Origin: Sinonovacula constricta
Taxonomy: Eukaryota; Mollusca; Bivalvia; Cardiida; Solecurtidae
DNA length: 64,000 nucleotides
Direction of reading: 5' to 3'
NCBI GenBank assembly: GCA_007844125.1
Contig: CM017567.1
Span: forward strand, 6,172,370 to 6,236,369
The notes beneath the pieces were generated by a model. It had not been told where the DNA came from and ran no database searches. It saw nothing but the letters and a program-made list of their open reading frames with translations. The position numbers and the translations under genes are program-made. Within the stretch, counting starts at the first letter, position 1. Each line of letters starts with the position of its first letter. Positions 39,311 through 52,538 of this stretch are shown here, piece after piece.

Positions 39311-39459
39311 AAATTAGTACATTGAGACTCAACATGATAATAAATGCATTATTTAATATCATTCACCCAAAAAAGTTGTTGTTTCTTTTACTTTGTGTCT
39401 AATTTATAATTTGAGTTACCTTTTTGCTCTGTATGTGTTCATATTTATTTTGCCAAGTC

Positions 39460-39900
39460 GTACTACTGGTTTCTGCTCAAAGGGCCATACTATGGTTTTG
39501 TCCGTCTGTCCATCCGTTTGTCCGTCCGTAAACAGTTTCAGGAAATCTCCTCCTAAATTATTAATTGTAAAAAATGTATACTTGCATGGATGTTTGATAT
39601 TGATATTGATGCTTTGTTGTGTACATAAGTGAGAAGATTCAGATTGCATTGTTTTTGGAGAGTAATTGCCAGATGTTGTTATTTCCCGGCCCATTGTTGT
39701 GTAGACAACTCCTTGTATCACGCACTGGAATTTCTTCCTGGAAGAATGGTATTGATGCGGACTTGTGCGCAAAAGTTAGATAACTCCAATTACATTGTTT
39801 TCTCCGGAGTAATCGTTCTTTGTTGTGTTAGCAAATCATTGCGCGGACAAGTTCTTCTGTGTTATGCACTGGAATTACTTCATACTTGAATAGATGAGTA
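39460..39900 (+). repeat. Repeat with TCCGTCTG-rich head and internal ~150-bp duplication
   Basis: The head at 39497-39530 is rich in TCCGTCTGTCC / TCCGTCCG. Then two diverged units follow. TGCATTGTTTTTGGAGAGTAA (about 39645) aligns with TACATTGTTTTCTCCGGAGT (about 39792). ATCACGCACTGGAATTTCTT (about 39717) aligns with TTATGCACTGGAATTACTTC (about 39862). Such TCCGTC-headed blocks look like dispersed non-coding repeats. Open frames across both units (39393-39632, 39629-39889) differ in phase and are not conserved. Confidence 0.5.
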
Positions 39901-42239
39901 GTATTTGTACGGAAGGGTAATACAATGATTTAGACTGCAATTCAGTCTGAAATTATTCACCTTTTTTTCTTAGCTTATTCTCGTGCCAATGACTGCTTCT
40001 TTACGATTGATTGTATTTTCTTGAAGATTGCTGGGATGTTGGGAATTGATATGTGTATTTGTGCCTTAACGTTATTTGACTCTGATCCCCCCCTCCCAAA
40101 TATCCCCAAGCCAACACGGCCAAGATAGTGATGTGTTACACGTGTGTTCTTGTATTAACAACCGTATTTCCCCCTGTTCTTCTTCCGTATATGTTTGATA
40201 TTATTTGCAGTTGTGACAATACTTGCAATGAAAATTCAAGAATTACAAATTGATATAAGGACACATATACTAAGAACAACAAATTGAACAAATGTCATTG
40301 GAAGCATGTCATTTTCGTGATGTGCGTAACTTCTATTTCTTCAAAGTTTGTGCATCGGCTCCATACGACTATGTTTCATTAATATTGTTCAAAATAAATG
40401 AGAGAGTGTTCGCACATTGCCTACACATGTTTTTCACAGCGTGGCAGTTTGAATTGAGATTTTATAGAATGTCAACGTCTTCTTGTTTAAACGCATGTGG
40501 GGATTTAATGATACGTGTACTGAGATGTCGTAAAGGCCATCTGGTGTCAACACAAGCGTGGATTAAATATATTATGTGTTATATTCTGACTGTCTGTCTA
40601 GGTTATTGTAGGTTTACAGCGAAACACAACCGTTCAACAGAATTCATACATTTAATACGATGACAAGAACAAATGTCGTTTTGATTATATTCTGAAGCAC
40701 AATAAGAACATACATGCAAAGGAAAAAGGTTACTAACATTATTTAATATATAACTGCTAACTAGAATTAGAAGTGCTAAGTAGTTTATTGTTTTGAAATA
40801 CAGATCCATTCTGTATGGTGGCAGTATTGGCTGTGGCCCCAAAGTTGCTACTGTACAATAAAACTTTCATTTGAAGTGTGCCAATATGGGCTGATAGCTC
40901 ACCCAAGCATTCGTGTATTAGCAAGAAAAAAGATAACACATAATTGTGTTTATATCATTGGTCAACTGTATTCTAACTCACAAGAAGTTTAAGATCTAAA
41001 GTGAAGCGTGTTCTCGTAGATGATTGTCTGCTAAGAATGTGTCGTGTAATGTGTTCAAAGTGTGATATCACAGGGAAGACGTCACGATAATTGTTAAAAG
41101 GAGATATGTGTGATGCGTGGTATTTATTGCTGAACAAATTCAATAACTTATTATTCCCATGAATTATGTCATATTGTGGGTCGGGCAGCGCCAGCCAACT
41201 GCACGTCTTTCATGTCTACATGGCTATATCTTAAATATAAAGATAACAATAAGAGTATTAGGCAAGAAAATCAAATACCTTTATAGTTTCTCATACATAC
41301 AGAACACGCCTTTCATCTGTCTTACATAAGCTACAGTTTTTTTGTTTTAGTGCACTTAACTACGCATTTCAATCAAAGTCAACAGCGTCTGAACCTGTAT
41401 AACTCATTTGCTTTACCTTAAAGTTCCGATCACGTACCTGTGTGTATAATACAAAAGAAAATGTCTAAGTACTTTGATCATGTTCTTTGGGCTTTTTCTA
41501 CCTTCTCTGTCAGCTCTATTTGTTAATATTGATATAATCAAACGCATTGCTTTCTCATATACCACACAATACTGGCTGATCAAGCTTTTATAAATTTATA
41601 CACCTTTGTCAGAGATATTATGTATTTTTGCTTTTTTGTTAATTCTTCTAAATAAAAACGTTCGCTCGTTAAAATTTGCGCATTCACACTAAATTATACA
41701 TACATGAAAGTGTTCACTGTATAACATTGCTAAAATGATAGACAATAGTTTTCTCTTAATGGCAGCAGAATAGACAAAATTTATGGACAGTCTTATTTTA
41801 TATAAAATTTGTCGCTATAATTCGATGATTCATTCTCCTTATAAACCATTATATATTACGATTTAGAACACAGATTGATAGTTGAAACATGTTTATCTAA
41901 AAAGATTTATAAACACTCAATTGCTTCTTTGTTTATGCAGCTTATTTTTGGAGGTTGGTTTTGTTTTGTCAAAATTGAGTAAAAAACACCGTTGAAACCT
42001 AAATAGCTGACAACTTCGGCGTGATATATATATATATAAGGTCGACCATGAAATATATTTAATGTTAACATCCATACATGTAAACCGCATATATCCTTTA
42101 ACAGCTCATAGCATTGCAGAAAAGTATAAAACAATTGTAAGAATGTCATTAATTGCCCTCAAAAACGATCATATGTAATGAAATAACCCGTTTCATTTAG
42201 TAGATCACTTTACAATAAACGCCGACAAAAAATGACGTG

Positions 42240-42241
<2 letters not shown>
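39901..42241. other. AT-rich stretch, no confirmed gene
   Basis: The + frame at 40292-40663 (123 codons, ATG start) is one of the longest non-repetitive frames in the window. It is rich in Cys, Phe and Tyr, shows no domain, repeat or signal peptide I can name, and has no clear splice context. I treat it as unassigned and probably chance. A short (AT)n lies at about 42022-42037. Confidence 0.35.

Positions 42242-42285
<44 letters not shown>
42242..42285. repeat. (AT)n microsatellite
   Basis: About 44 bp of uninterrupted AT dinucleotides. The Tyr/Ile run in the minus frame at 42210-42395 is a by-product. Confidence 0.97.
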
Positions 42286-42287
<2 letters not shown>

Positions 42288-45200
42288 TTTTGTGGTTGTC
42301 AGCCTTAAACTGTCAGTATAAATATTAGCATTTAAGGTTAATTTAGGCATGATTGAATTAATGAACTTCTCGCAGTAACACGACTTCAACTCCATTTAAA
42401 TCGACAAAGCGCCTTGACAAGTTGACCATATGGATACGACAATTCTTATAATGTGTGGTATTAATAAATATGTCATTGAGCAAGTTTTGTTTTTCAAAAT
42501 TGACCTTAAGTATACAGAGTATGCGTAATCATATACATTAAACAAAGCCAACCATTTAACATAAGTTATAAAATTTCGCCACAATTTACATATACGAATA
42601 ATAATTAGCTACTTGAATTCCCTTTTGTTTCGTCTTGTTTTTGTTGTTGTTTTGTTTTGTTGTTTTTTGTTAGTTTTTTGTATTTTTTTTACTTTTACTG
42701 ATATTCATTTGTCGTGCATTGATGTCTAAAAAATCATTAATAAAAATCATACTTTTCAAAATTTAGGGTTAAGTTCAGTACAGTTCACAATTAATTTATA
42801 GAAAGAATGTTTTCTGCGTTTTAATGATATAGATACAGTCTGATTTTCCCAATAGTATGTACAAGGTAACAAGATATATGTTATTGTTCTTGTTTTATAC
42901 TCTGAGTTTTTGGTGCGGTGTACAATATATAACAAAAATACCAACCCTCGAAATAAAATAAAAAATAATCAGACATCACTTAAAAGAAAAGGAAGCACAA
43001 TTGCTAGAATAATTCAAGTAGAAGTTTACATTACCGAATAAATGCAGTCTTTTGCAGCACACAGACTTGTAGGCATGTTAATGACTTTCCTTCAATGTCC
43101 GTTAACAGTGCGTTATTCGACAAAAGCGGACATCAAAGTAAATGTCGTTAACAAGCGATGTCTCCTTCTTGTTAAATCATTATTTCAAAAGTACTCGAAG
43201 TGTAAATGGCATTAGTTGCATGCATAATTCCACTAAATACAAATACGAAATACACGCACATTTGGCTGTTTGTAAGTTTTAACAGAAAGATATGGTAGCC
43301 TCCAATGTGCATGCGTCGCGTGACTTATTCAAAGCACTTTGAATAATTTTGCATTTCTGATTCGTGACTTGTTAATGCAATATGGAAGCGGCAACTTAAA
43401 CACAGTTTTCTAAGAAGTTATGTCACTGTTGATATCTCGTTATGTCTTCGGAGACAGACATAACATATTTATCTTAAACTGCGCGAAAAGATGGCGATAA
43501 ACTGAAATATTAATTTGTTGTGTCTAAATTTTATACGTTTTTTTTCTGACTTAGCTTTTTTACAACATAATGTAAGTTAAACGGGGAAACCCCAGTAAGG
43601 TTAACCCGATTTTAGAAAATAAATATAAAAAAATAAATAAATCATAGATATCCTCAAGCCTGAAACATTTCACTCTCTCCGCGGTGCATCTGGAAAATGT
43701 TATGAATCCAAAGTGGCATTTATCAACCATTATTTCTTGACTTAACAGAAGTCCACAAATATCCATACAAATTAAATTTGTAATTTATTTAATTACTTAT
43801 TTTTTAAGAGAATGACTTAAGCAAACATGCCAATTCCGACAGGGCGAAAATCGCACGATCTTATACTCCCAGAATCTTTTTCTAGTTACAAAGTTTTTAT
43901 ACCTAAAGAAAGTTTAAACAATATTATCCACCCACATTAATTTCCGTACTGATATGTTAACTGACCAAATGTGATTTGAAGGTCGTTTCAATGTATACAG
44001 CAATGAATCAGAAATCACATATAATTGAGGTTAAATGTTAAATGTTTCATGTCAACATCATTTCAGATAGAATAAGAAAATATTTTAAATCCATTATTAA
44101 TGTCTTGTTAGATATACAGTATGTGCTGACCCTTGAATAAACCAGTTGTCAGTCAGTCAGTATTTTCGCTTACTTTGTTGCTTATAGTATTTTAAATATA
44201 AATGTAATTCTATAAAATTTTATTTTACTCAAAATATTTTCCCAAAATGTGTTTATTTTACATTATCACGCCATAAATGGGGAATTATTTCTTAATTAAA
44301 ATCTACTTATTAATAATCGAAACAACGTTTGTTATAATATTCTGCGATGGGATTGCATTGCAAAAATATGCTGAGACCGACTTTCTGCAAAGTGAGTTTT
44401 AAGTTATAACCAAACTGAGACTAAAAGTGTCTCCAAATATTCAGTTAAATCCCATTAGCCTGACGCCAAATTGACTTATGGTAACTGGAAAATGACCGAA
44501 TAAAATTAAAAGGAAATATCTCCAATGGTGGAATTAAACCGATGTTTACGTTTAAAGTATAGAATCGGTCTAGTTTGCGTTTTTATTCGCACAAAAACAT
44601 TTGAAATAATTAACCTTGAATGAAGCTATTAGATCTAAATACATAGCTGGATGGCATTTAATGTGTTTTTCTTAAAGAGATTGTATTGTCGTTATGTATG
44701 GAAAATCAAACGCATTTTTGAGGTCTTCAAGCCATTTAAGGCATTATCACTTGGCTCTATTTTAGTACATCATTTCTCACAAACCGAATAGTATATGTTC
44801 TCGTCGCTAATAAATTGCAAACCGATTCGCCAGAGTAAAATAAACCAACAGTCACTGTCACAAGAAAAAACCTCACTCGCACTGAACATTTCAGCTTTCT
44901 GATTTAAAACTATATCAATTACGTTGACTTCGCCTAAGCCGATATATTACATAAATCTTGGTCTAGCATTTATATAAGTCATGCTTTTGTAATGCTTATG
45001 TAAGATTCTAGCTGATGCCATAGGACAGCAGCTGAAACATGTATATTTGTAAGCATGTAAGCTTGTAAGCATAAATATAGAGTGCCTCCTGACACAATTA
45101 TTTCATATTTTATGAGACATATTAGCATCAAAGGCTCCCAGCATGCTGCTTATCTTTAAACGGATCAGTACATGAGCTATGTATATTCAAATTTTATAGT

Positions 45201-45386
45201 ATTTTTAAAATAAATGACGTCTTACGAAATAGGTACATTTGTAGTAGCTACTGACATGTTACTTTATACCGACAAACACTATACATTATGTATTCTACTC
45301 TCAATTCCAAACCCGAGCACACGTTTTAATAGGAAACACTGCTAGACACTTCTAATACTATTTTTGTTTCAATTACTGTATATTTC
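42286..45386. other. AT-rich stretch, nothing recognised
   Basis: A T/G-rich simple patch lies at 42625-42700. No gene, RNA or transposon is supported. Confidence 0.4.
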
Positions 45387-45911
45387 TTAATTAAAATCAC
45401 TCTTGAGAAACTGTGGGTCTCGTGAAATAGTTAAGTGTGCGGAGAAAACAGTGTAGCAGGCAATCAAACAAATTAGATCAAACAAATTGTAACGCATGAG
45501 GTAAGTGTTTACAGTGAAAAGGACTGGGTATTTTGATTTGTTTTGTGCAGTTGGTACAACACTTCTTTCAAAGTGGCACACGACAACAAAAAGCTCTGTA
45601 GCAGATAATAACGATAACTCGCTGCAGTTTGGATAGAGCGGAATGATTTTTTCGCATACAAAAAAACCGTCTATCCAAATGATGATAAGGCAGCATACAA
45701 TTACACAGTTATCAATGAAGCAGACTACAACGAAGAACTCCGAAAAACAGACAATAACGAACAACATTGTTAGAAAATAATACATACAACATTTGATAAG
45801 ACAATCTCCATCGACTTTGGTCAAGAGGAATACATCTATGTGCGCCACGAAGTTAGTTCTCAAAGAATATCTAAGTAAAAGATTTTTATCCCTTCCATGC
45901 TCTACAAGCAT
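45387..45911 (-). CDS. Doubtful 174-codon hydrophobic open frame
   Basis: This is the longest ATG-initiated frame outside simple repeats. Residues ~38-86 are strongly hydrophobic (CLIKCCMYYFLTMLFVIVCF and onward), enough for one or two membrane segments. A second hydrophobic patch lies near the C-terminus (LFDLICLIACYTVF). Two short phrases resemble each other: SEFFVVVCFIDNCV and TELFVVVCHFERSV. At DNA level these correspond to ACAACGAAGAACTCC- and ACAACAAAAAGCTC-type words on the + strand, hinting at an old internal duplication rich in CAACAA/CAGACA motifs. No family is recognised. Hydrophobicity of this kind is expected when A/C-rich + strand sequence is read in antisense. It is most likely fortuitous. 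A single-exon membrane protein is the alternative. Confidence 0.18.
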   Translation of the reverse strand: MLVEHGRDKNLLLRYSLRTNFVAHIDVFLLTKVDGDCLIKCCMYYFLTMLFVIVCFSEFFVVVCFIDNCVIVCCLIIIWIDGFFVCEKIIPLYPNCSELSLLSATELFVVVCHFERSVVPTAQNKSKYPVLFTVNTYLMRYNLFDLICLIACYTVFSAHLTISRDPQFLKSDFN

Positions 45912-46318
45912 GCTCTCGTAGGTGACTTGGACGCTGTAGATCTAAGACCATTCTGTCAGTTTATATTAAATGTGCGCTTTTTAGCTAGTAAAATATATAT
46001 CCTGTCATACAGTACATATTTTAAAAGCGTCACTTAGTTTGTAAATACATGTGTATGAATATATTAAGGTCACCAAAATCTCTTCAAAGTTGCTGCATGC
46101 ATTCATCAGTAAACGTGATTGATGCCCTTTAGTAATATAGTACATATAGTAAAGGTTATAATGCTTTAGAGAAAAATAATCAGTAGAAAAAATGCTTAAA
46201 TGATCAAAGGTTCTCGTTAGAAAAGGACTTTTATCTACTGTACATACTGTACATATGTTGTTAGTAAATTTTATTACTAGTTATTATGTATGTACCTAAT
46301 TTCATTATATCTGTTTTA
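45912..46318. other. AT-rich stretch, nothing recognised
   Basis: No supported feature. Confidence 0.4.
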
Positions 46319-46637
46319 ACTCCCGATGCAGGTGCTTACTGTTAGTTGTTTCACTTTGACGGGATATTTTTATTTACACTGTTTGTTTGATAGAAAAACC
46401 TTCAGGAAGTGCGAGGTTGGAGCGCTCCACAAACCAGGTTTAAGCACCCCAGTTGGCCCTTTTGCCGACTGACCGTTCTAAGGCGGTAACTGATGTTTTT
46501 TTTCTTTATGTGTGTTTTGTCTCGTCTTTGTGTTTTTGTCACATTTACATTTACCTTGTTTGCCTTTGTCTACAGGTTGATAAAATTTAAATATCTGTGA
46601 AAATTTTGATAGTACCTTTTCTTATTTACCTATTATG
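46319..46637 (+). mobile_element. Non-autonomous dispersed element (~320 bp)
   Basis: The left side has CCGATGCAGGTGCTTAC. The centre (about 46404-46490) on the minus strand reads AGTTACCGCC, GAACGGTCAGTCGGCAA, AACTGGGGTG, TTTAAACC-like words and AACCTCGCACTTCCTGA. That core also occurs at 49550-49645 and 52495-52590. The right end, GATAGTACC TTTTCTTATTTACC, recurs at 9657, 35960 and 48647. The GC-richer core stands out from AT-rich flanks. No protein is encoded. I infer a mobile or formerly mobile repeat. Superfamily is unknown. Confidence 0.65.
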
Positions 46638-48646
46638 AATCGTAAGCATATATTTTTTCTTATTCTGCTGTCCTTATTGTTCTCGTAAATTGGCAGCACT
46701 GTCCGTCCGTCCTTTACATTCCGCACGTGTGTCCTTCCATTGCGTTTCCGTGACTTAGTCATAACTACAAAAAGTATAGACACTACATCAACCAACTTTT
46801 AGGCGTACACGTTAAGGTATTTCAGTGAGCCACATGTGTTGCTTCATTCTACTTGTTTTCGACTACGATAACTATGGGTTATAATGTTCAATGGAATGCG
46901 TGAGGCATTGCTATTAAGCTTGTGCCAGAAGGGCAGAACATTTTTAATGAAAACATTTGCTGGCAGTTATATATAACCAATATCATGTTTACATACTGTA
47001 TTTAAATATTATAGGTTAATGCCAATATAAAGCTGCATTACAGTCAATGCTAGAGTTTTAAAGTTGTTAAAAATAATCCGTACAATTTTAAAAGTTCCAG
47101 TTTTAAATCATGGTCTAATAAGAATGTATGTAATCTTTTAACACTTGCATAAGTAAAAAATATATTTCTTGAAAAATGCATGTTAAAAGTAATGTAACTA
47201 AGAACAGCGACACCGAAAGCCATTGCTTGTAAAAACTAAAGTCCGTTAGATAATAATGCATACAAATTAATTTTTAATGTTATAATATCATCAGACACAA
47301 TTAAAATTTACATTTTTACAAAACCTTGTATGTCGATGTATAAACAACTTAGGTAATAAAAATAATGAATTAAAAATTAAACATTAGGACATAGCATGCT
47401 GAAAGTTAAACTTAACCTGAAATGCTCGACCTAAATACACAACGCACTTGTAATTTTAGGACACCGCTGTTTTCATGTTCAGAAAGTTTAATCAAAGGAT
47501 ACAATTTGGATGAATACGTGTAGATTGACATAAAATATATCTGATCACATAATGTTTATTTTTACTGACCTTTCTCTAGACATTCACAGTATCGGCATAA
47601 CTGTCCATTGTCAGTAATCAGAATTGTAGTAAGAGTGTCCAATAAAAGGTTACGGAATGACAAAAAAATAAACCTGTGTAAATTACTACACGTCTACATG
47701 CTCAAGTATGGTGACCTTTACCCAATCCTTGTTGACCTACAAAACTTATATGACCTGATTTATGTAGCGGACTAAATATTGGAAACTTTGCTTTATGTGT
47801 GCCACATCTGTTTCAGTGACAAAGTACATTGTAAAGGGTTTAAATAAGATCCAACATCACATTCGCATCTTCGTGGGAAGACAAAATGTTGTGACTCGGA
47901 CTACTTTGATTTTGCACAACTTGGTTGCCATTTTAAACAACCGTCTGGCCTTTCGCTCGAGTCAGATTTTCTAAAAATAGGTATATTAGCAAACGTAACT
48001 CTGCGTTGAGGAATGTCGGCAAAAATATATAAAAAGATTTTTAGTTTTGCAAAAACGAGTGGCATTTTTCCTTTGTTTAACTGTTACGCACTTACAACAT
48101 AGTTTATTTGGTTTATCATCCCACCAACAGTATTTTAGTTATCTTGAGACGCTATCCACTCGAAGCAGATGTAGTGCTGTCTTCACTGTGTATAGCATGT
48201 CATGAACACTTCGTATTTATAATGAAGGTACACGGGGTTAATCAAAGGGGAGATTACACTGAAATCAGCTTTATTTGGAGCCATGATTCAAAATGTCGCG
48301 AGGTTTTAAGGAAATTGTTATATTTGATTCTAGTATCTTAGTACTTTTGCATTTTGTATGTCTACTGTGCACTGTTTGAAAAGTTAATAAGTCGAACTGC
48401 CTTCATAACAGTCTTGTTCCGTGTGTGCATTTTTGCGGGTTGGGGGTGTTTTTTAAAACAATTCAAGGATTTAACAGAAAATTCTGTAATTGATATAAAG
48501 CAAAAGAAAATTAAAAGAAATAAGTTTATTTTAGTTTTAAAAGATAACAATTAGGTAGAAGGGGATATACGTAATTTGCATGATTAACATGTCGCTGTAT
48601 GCGCTACGTTCTGTTTGTTCACTTGATTCCTTATAGAGACATTCTT
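46638..48646. other. AT-rich stretch, nothing recognised
   Basis: A short TCCGTCCGTCC patch at about 46703-46715 resembles the head of the 39460 repeat. Open frames at 48108-48554 have no domains. Confidence 0.4.
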
Positions 48647-48680
48647 ATAGGACCTTTTCTTAGTTTCTTATTAGAAAATA
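48647..48680 (+). repeat. Short end fragment of the 46319-family element
   Basis: ATAGGACCTTTTCTTAGTTT then CTTATTAG resembles the right end at 46605-46637 and the minus-strand ends at 9657 and 35983. It is only about 30 bp and isolated, so it may be a solo end or coincidence. Confidence 0.4.
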
Positions 48681-49369
48681 CTTTCTCTTAATCGGAAACT
48701 TCAACCTTGTGAATAAAAAATGATAATGTTCTCTTTTCATAACAACACAGACGTTTTAAAGTTTGTCAGTGGAAACGTAACATATGTCTCTTCGTGGTCG
48801 TGCATGTACTAAAATTCATTTCAATGTTGTATGCAATACTGTGTTAATAAAAACTATACATATTTTTTATATTTTCGCTGGCCTTTGGAATACTGCACCG
48901 AACAGAATGTATCGTGTTGCAGGCAATTAATTAGCATATTAAACTAAGACAGCGGCACGGAGCTAGTGTCCCACGATGTTATCATATTGTCTTACTCGTG
49001 TTTCTCGTGTTGGTTATCATGTGATCCCCAAGTGGTGTGTCGCTTCTCATGTAATAATAGATTAGAGTTGCAAAAAGACCTGGACCTAGAAAGGCCATTA
49101 AAAACTGAAACCAAAGAATTTAAAAAATATTAGAGGCTCTCAAAATGCACAGATATTAATTATGCATTTAAATAAGATCACCCGACAAAATACTTGCTAA
49201 TTAGTATTTCATTAATGGCTATTGTCTACTTATCCGAACAAAGAAATGTGTATAAATATTTTAAGTCTCTGTTGAACTAATTCTTGCTTATCTCCTCATT
49301 TGATTCGTATGATATGATTGAGTATGATAATCAATGCTATTTTGTAATTTTAATTACCAATCAACCCTT
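48681..49369. other. AT-rich stretch, nothing recognised
   Basis: No supported feature. Confidence 0.4.
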
Positions 49370-51400
49370 TCATAAAATGGTTCTAACATAAATCTGAGAA
49401 GTTCACTTAATATATAAAACAAAGTCCTACGAGCATTGCAACATATATAAAAATTGAAAAGACACAGGACCAAGGTATCCACATGCACGCCAACTGTAAA
49501 TGTGAATACAAATCTGTGATGAGTCATTTAACAATAAGAGCAAACCCGACAGCTACCGCCTTGGAACGGTCAGTCGGCAATAGCGACCGACTAGGGTGTT
49601 TAAACCGGTTTTACAGAGCTCTAACCTCGCACTTCCTGATGGGTTTCTCGAATGCAAGCAATGAAAAGAAAACTGGTCCATTTGAATAAGTGTCTAAGCG
49701 CTGACGTTTTGTTTGACACGTTATGACAATGGTATTTATGTACAAACGTGTGAGGAAAAAGGCCACACGTCATGTTAAAATATTCCCAACTATCCAATAA
49801 AACATGTCCTTAGTATAATAAGATAGTATAATGAAAAATAAAGCCGAACAAGATCTGTAGTATCTCTTTGTTTCTTGAAATAGATCTGTATGGACTTAAG
49901 GCGAACAGTCAAACAGGCAAACATGCTCCTATTCTGACGAACAGACAGAAAGGCAGACAGACATCTTATCTGATGGATTAAATCCTATGTTAGTTATGCT
50001 TCTTATCTATGCAAAAAGGATTTCCACATAAGTCATTTAACTTAATAGTTAATGTTTACTACAGGCTATGCTTCTTTCAACCCACCGTCCTTAAATTCCT
50101 ATCAAAGTAAATGCCACCGAGAAACGTAGATTAATAAGTAACTATTGATTTGATACTACAATGTAAACTTACGGAAAAGCAACGATGGTAGTAGATAACA
50201 AGTGTCGGGTCTTTGCACGTCTTGCGTTAATATGTCTGTTTTTAATTGAATGCTTTCTTGTTTGTGCTTTAAATGCTTTCTACCAAAGAAACCCGCACTG
50301 ATGTCCTGAATTTTCTTAACCTTTATTACTAGGTTACAAACAAGGAAAGTAAAGGCACCCAAAAAAGAGATATGGGATTGTGTTCAAGTCTGCACTGATT
50401 TAAGATTGTAACAGACAGAACGACTGGTAGGCCGACAGACAAAGAGCCTGGCAGAATGAGAGATATACTGACTTTAAGAATGGTCTCTGATTCATCATTC
50501 AATATACATTGTTGCTCTCTGTCACAAATCGAACAGCGAAGATACAGGTCATGTATGTAAATAGAGAGGACATTAATTAGGGTATCAAGGTCACAAGAGT
50601 GGAATGGATTTCGATATATATAGACAGATTTTTTTTGCGTACACTTGCATTAAAGTATAAAGTGTGTTTCGTGGGGTAGGGGTATTATTTTTAATGCTTG
50701 CTGGAACAGTCGTAAATTTTAGAAGCTGTGTCCTAGTCAACGTTATATAGTTCTGCCATTTTACGAAATCACACTGGGAGATCTCTCTAAGATTCGATTG
50801 ACACGAACAGTATCACTGTCAAAAAAACAACAACAACAGGTGATGAGTAATACATTAGTAAAACAAAATGATTTCTTTCACATTTCATCGCTTATTTTAC
50901 TTGTCGATTTTTTACAAATTAGAGAAATAATTATAGAAGTTATTTCCTTTCAATGAGCAAACTATATATCTGGAAGAACGAGTGAAGGTCGAAGCTTTAA
51001 AACTAAAAACCAGACAGATAAATTTGACTCTGTTTTGTCCATTGTTACACAATACATGGCATTCCAGTTTGACATTCAGGATGGAACGTCCCGGTGTCTG
51101 ACACAGACCAGTGGCGGCCATGTCGTTATTCGAGTTTCTGTCACACATCGCTATATCTTCGTAGAAATATAGCTTTAAGTCATTCATATTATCATTAATT
51201 CAGTCGGGCACAAATTAAACCACATTCAATTATATTCGCCGATGAAGTGATCGTCGGTTACTTGCTAATATAGATGTCAGTGTTGATAAACTAATAGAGT
51301 CGTGAGTTAAAGCTTTCGATCAATAACTACGTTTGAAGTTATTTTCAATTAAGGATTTTGAAGCAGTTTTTCACTGAGAATCGTTTTCCCTTATTTCTAT
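49370..51400 (+). repeat. Segmental duplication, copy 1
   Basis: Both ends match 52300-54285 in the same orientation. Left block: CCTACGAGCATTGCAACATAT versus CCTATGAGCACTTCAACATAT, then ACAGGAC.AAGGTAT.CACATG, TCATTTAACAA and CCCGACAG. Right block (51060-51400): CAGTTTGACATTCAGGA, TCGGGCACAAATTAAA, CATTCAATTAT, GATGAAGTGAT, GTCAGTGTTGATA, AGAGTCGT and CAATAACTAC. Flanking identity is about 70-75%. The middle (49740-51060) is not obviously alignable by eye and may carry independent insertions. Frames inside (49483-49689, 50912-51187) are not shared as proteins. Confidence 0.65.
49594..49738 (+). repeat. 145-bp tract identical to 52539-52683 (copy 1)
   Basis: It runs from GGGTGTTTAAACCGG to ACAATGGTATTTA without a difference from the tract at 52539-52683. 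Sequence on both sides of it differs at many positions. Its first half belongs to the repeated core also seen in the 46319 element. Confidence 0.95.
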
Positions 51401-52538
51401 TGACTTTGGTATATTAACTTGACAGCTGAATTTCAAAGACCATGGAAATGTTATTTTAATGGAAATCTTCTGAAACTATGCTGTTTTAATATACGTGTGT
51501 ATGTTGATTGTTTGTTAAATCTATTTTTAATTAGGAATCAAGTAAAAATTAACTTTATTGGTGGTAAACATGAACATAACCCTATAAACAATCAGCAAAC
51601 AGTTTGTTTTAAATGATTACAGGTTTTAAAGACTCGAGAGTAAATAAGGGCCATTAAGCTTGTTGAAAAATTGTCATTTCCGGTCTTTTCATCATAGCAT
51701 TTGATTCCAAGCAAGCAGCTTAATTTATTTTTGACTTTTGTAGCCCCTGCATGCTAAAGTAAACATATGTGGACAGTACTGTGACACCAGTCTAAATAAG
51801 AATGTCGACATGTTATTTAATCATGGTACTGTGCTGACTTTTTTATATTTTATAACATACTGCCAAACTGCGAGGCCTAAATGAATGTTTAAACATTAAA
51901 CAGTACTATAACACTGAAGTGCGTATATTGATTTGTAAACTTCTGAGCGATTGAGAATCATGCCAAAATAACAAAACATTGAACATGTCCAGCCTTATAT
52001 TTTCAAACTAAGTGGTCTATTTTATTTAAACAATTATGGTACCAGTATAGTACGTTTAATTAAATTTCCACTAAATGAAAAGATCCACTTCTGTCGGATG
52101 AAATCCTAACAAAAGTCGACAGATATGTTTCTGTCCTACCGCAATAGTACATTGCAGTAACCTTTAATTCACCTTTCTTTATGTGTCCTAAGTGTCCTAA
52201 GCGTCCTACACACGTGGAACTCCTGAGTCATTCGACAAATGACCTATAAAGTAAGGGATAATTGTATGTGAATGAAGATTTGAAATACCATGTTTAATAA
52301 TCATTCAAAGAAATGTTTAAATACAGTTATAAAAGGCAGGAACATGTTAAAAAGAATATATGACAAATTCCTATGAGCACTTCAACATATACCAAAATTT
52401 TAATAGGCACAGGACAAAGGTATTCACATGGAAGTCAAATATAAAAGTTAGAACAAATCTGAGATTGATCATTTAACAAAACGAGAAAACCCGACAGTTA
52501 CCGCCTTGGAACGGTCAGTCGGCAATATTGACGGACTG

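Noticed and set aside
40292..40663. 123-codon + ORF as a gene
   Set aside because: No recognisable domain, signal or splice context. Its length is within chance for 64 kb read in six frames, and the composition is Cys/Phe/Tyr-rich as expected from this AT-rich sequence.
49483..49689. 68-codon + ORF in the 49.5 kb region
   Set aside because: It lies in a dispersed repeat core that also occurs in reverse orientation at 46404-46490 and at 52495. The frame is not conserved.
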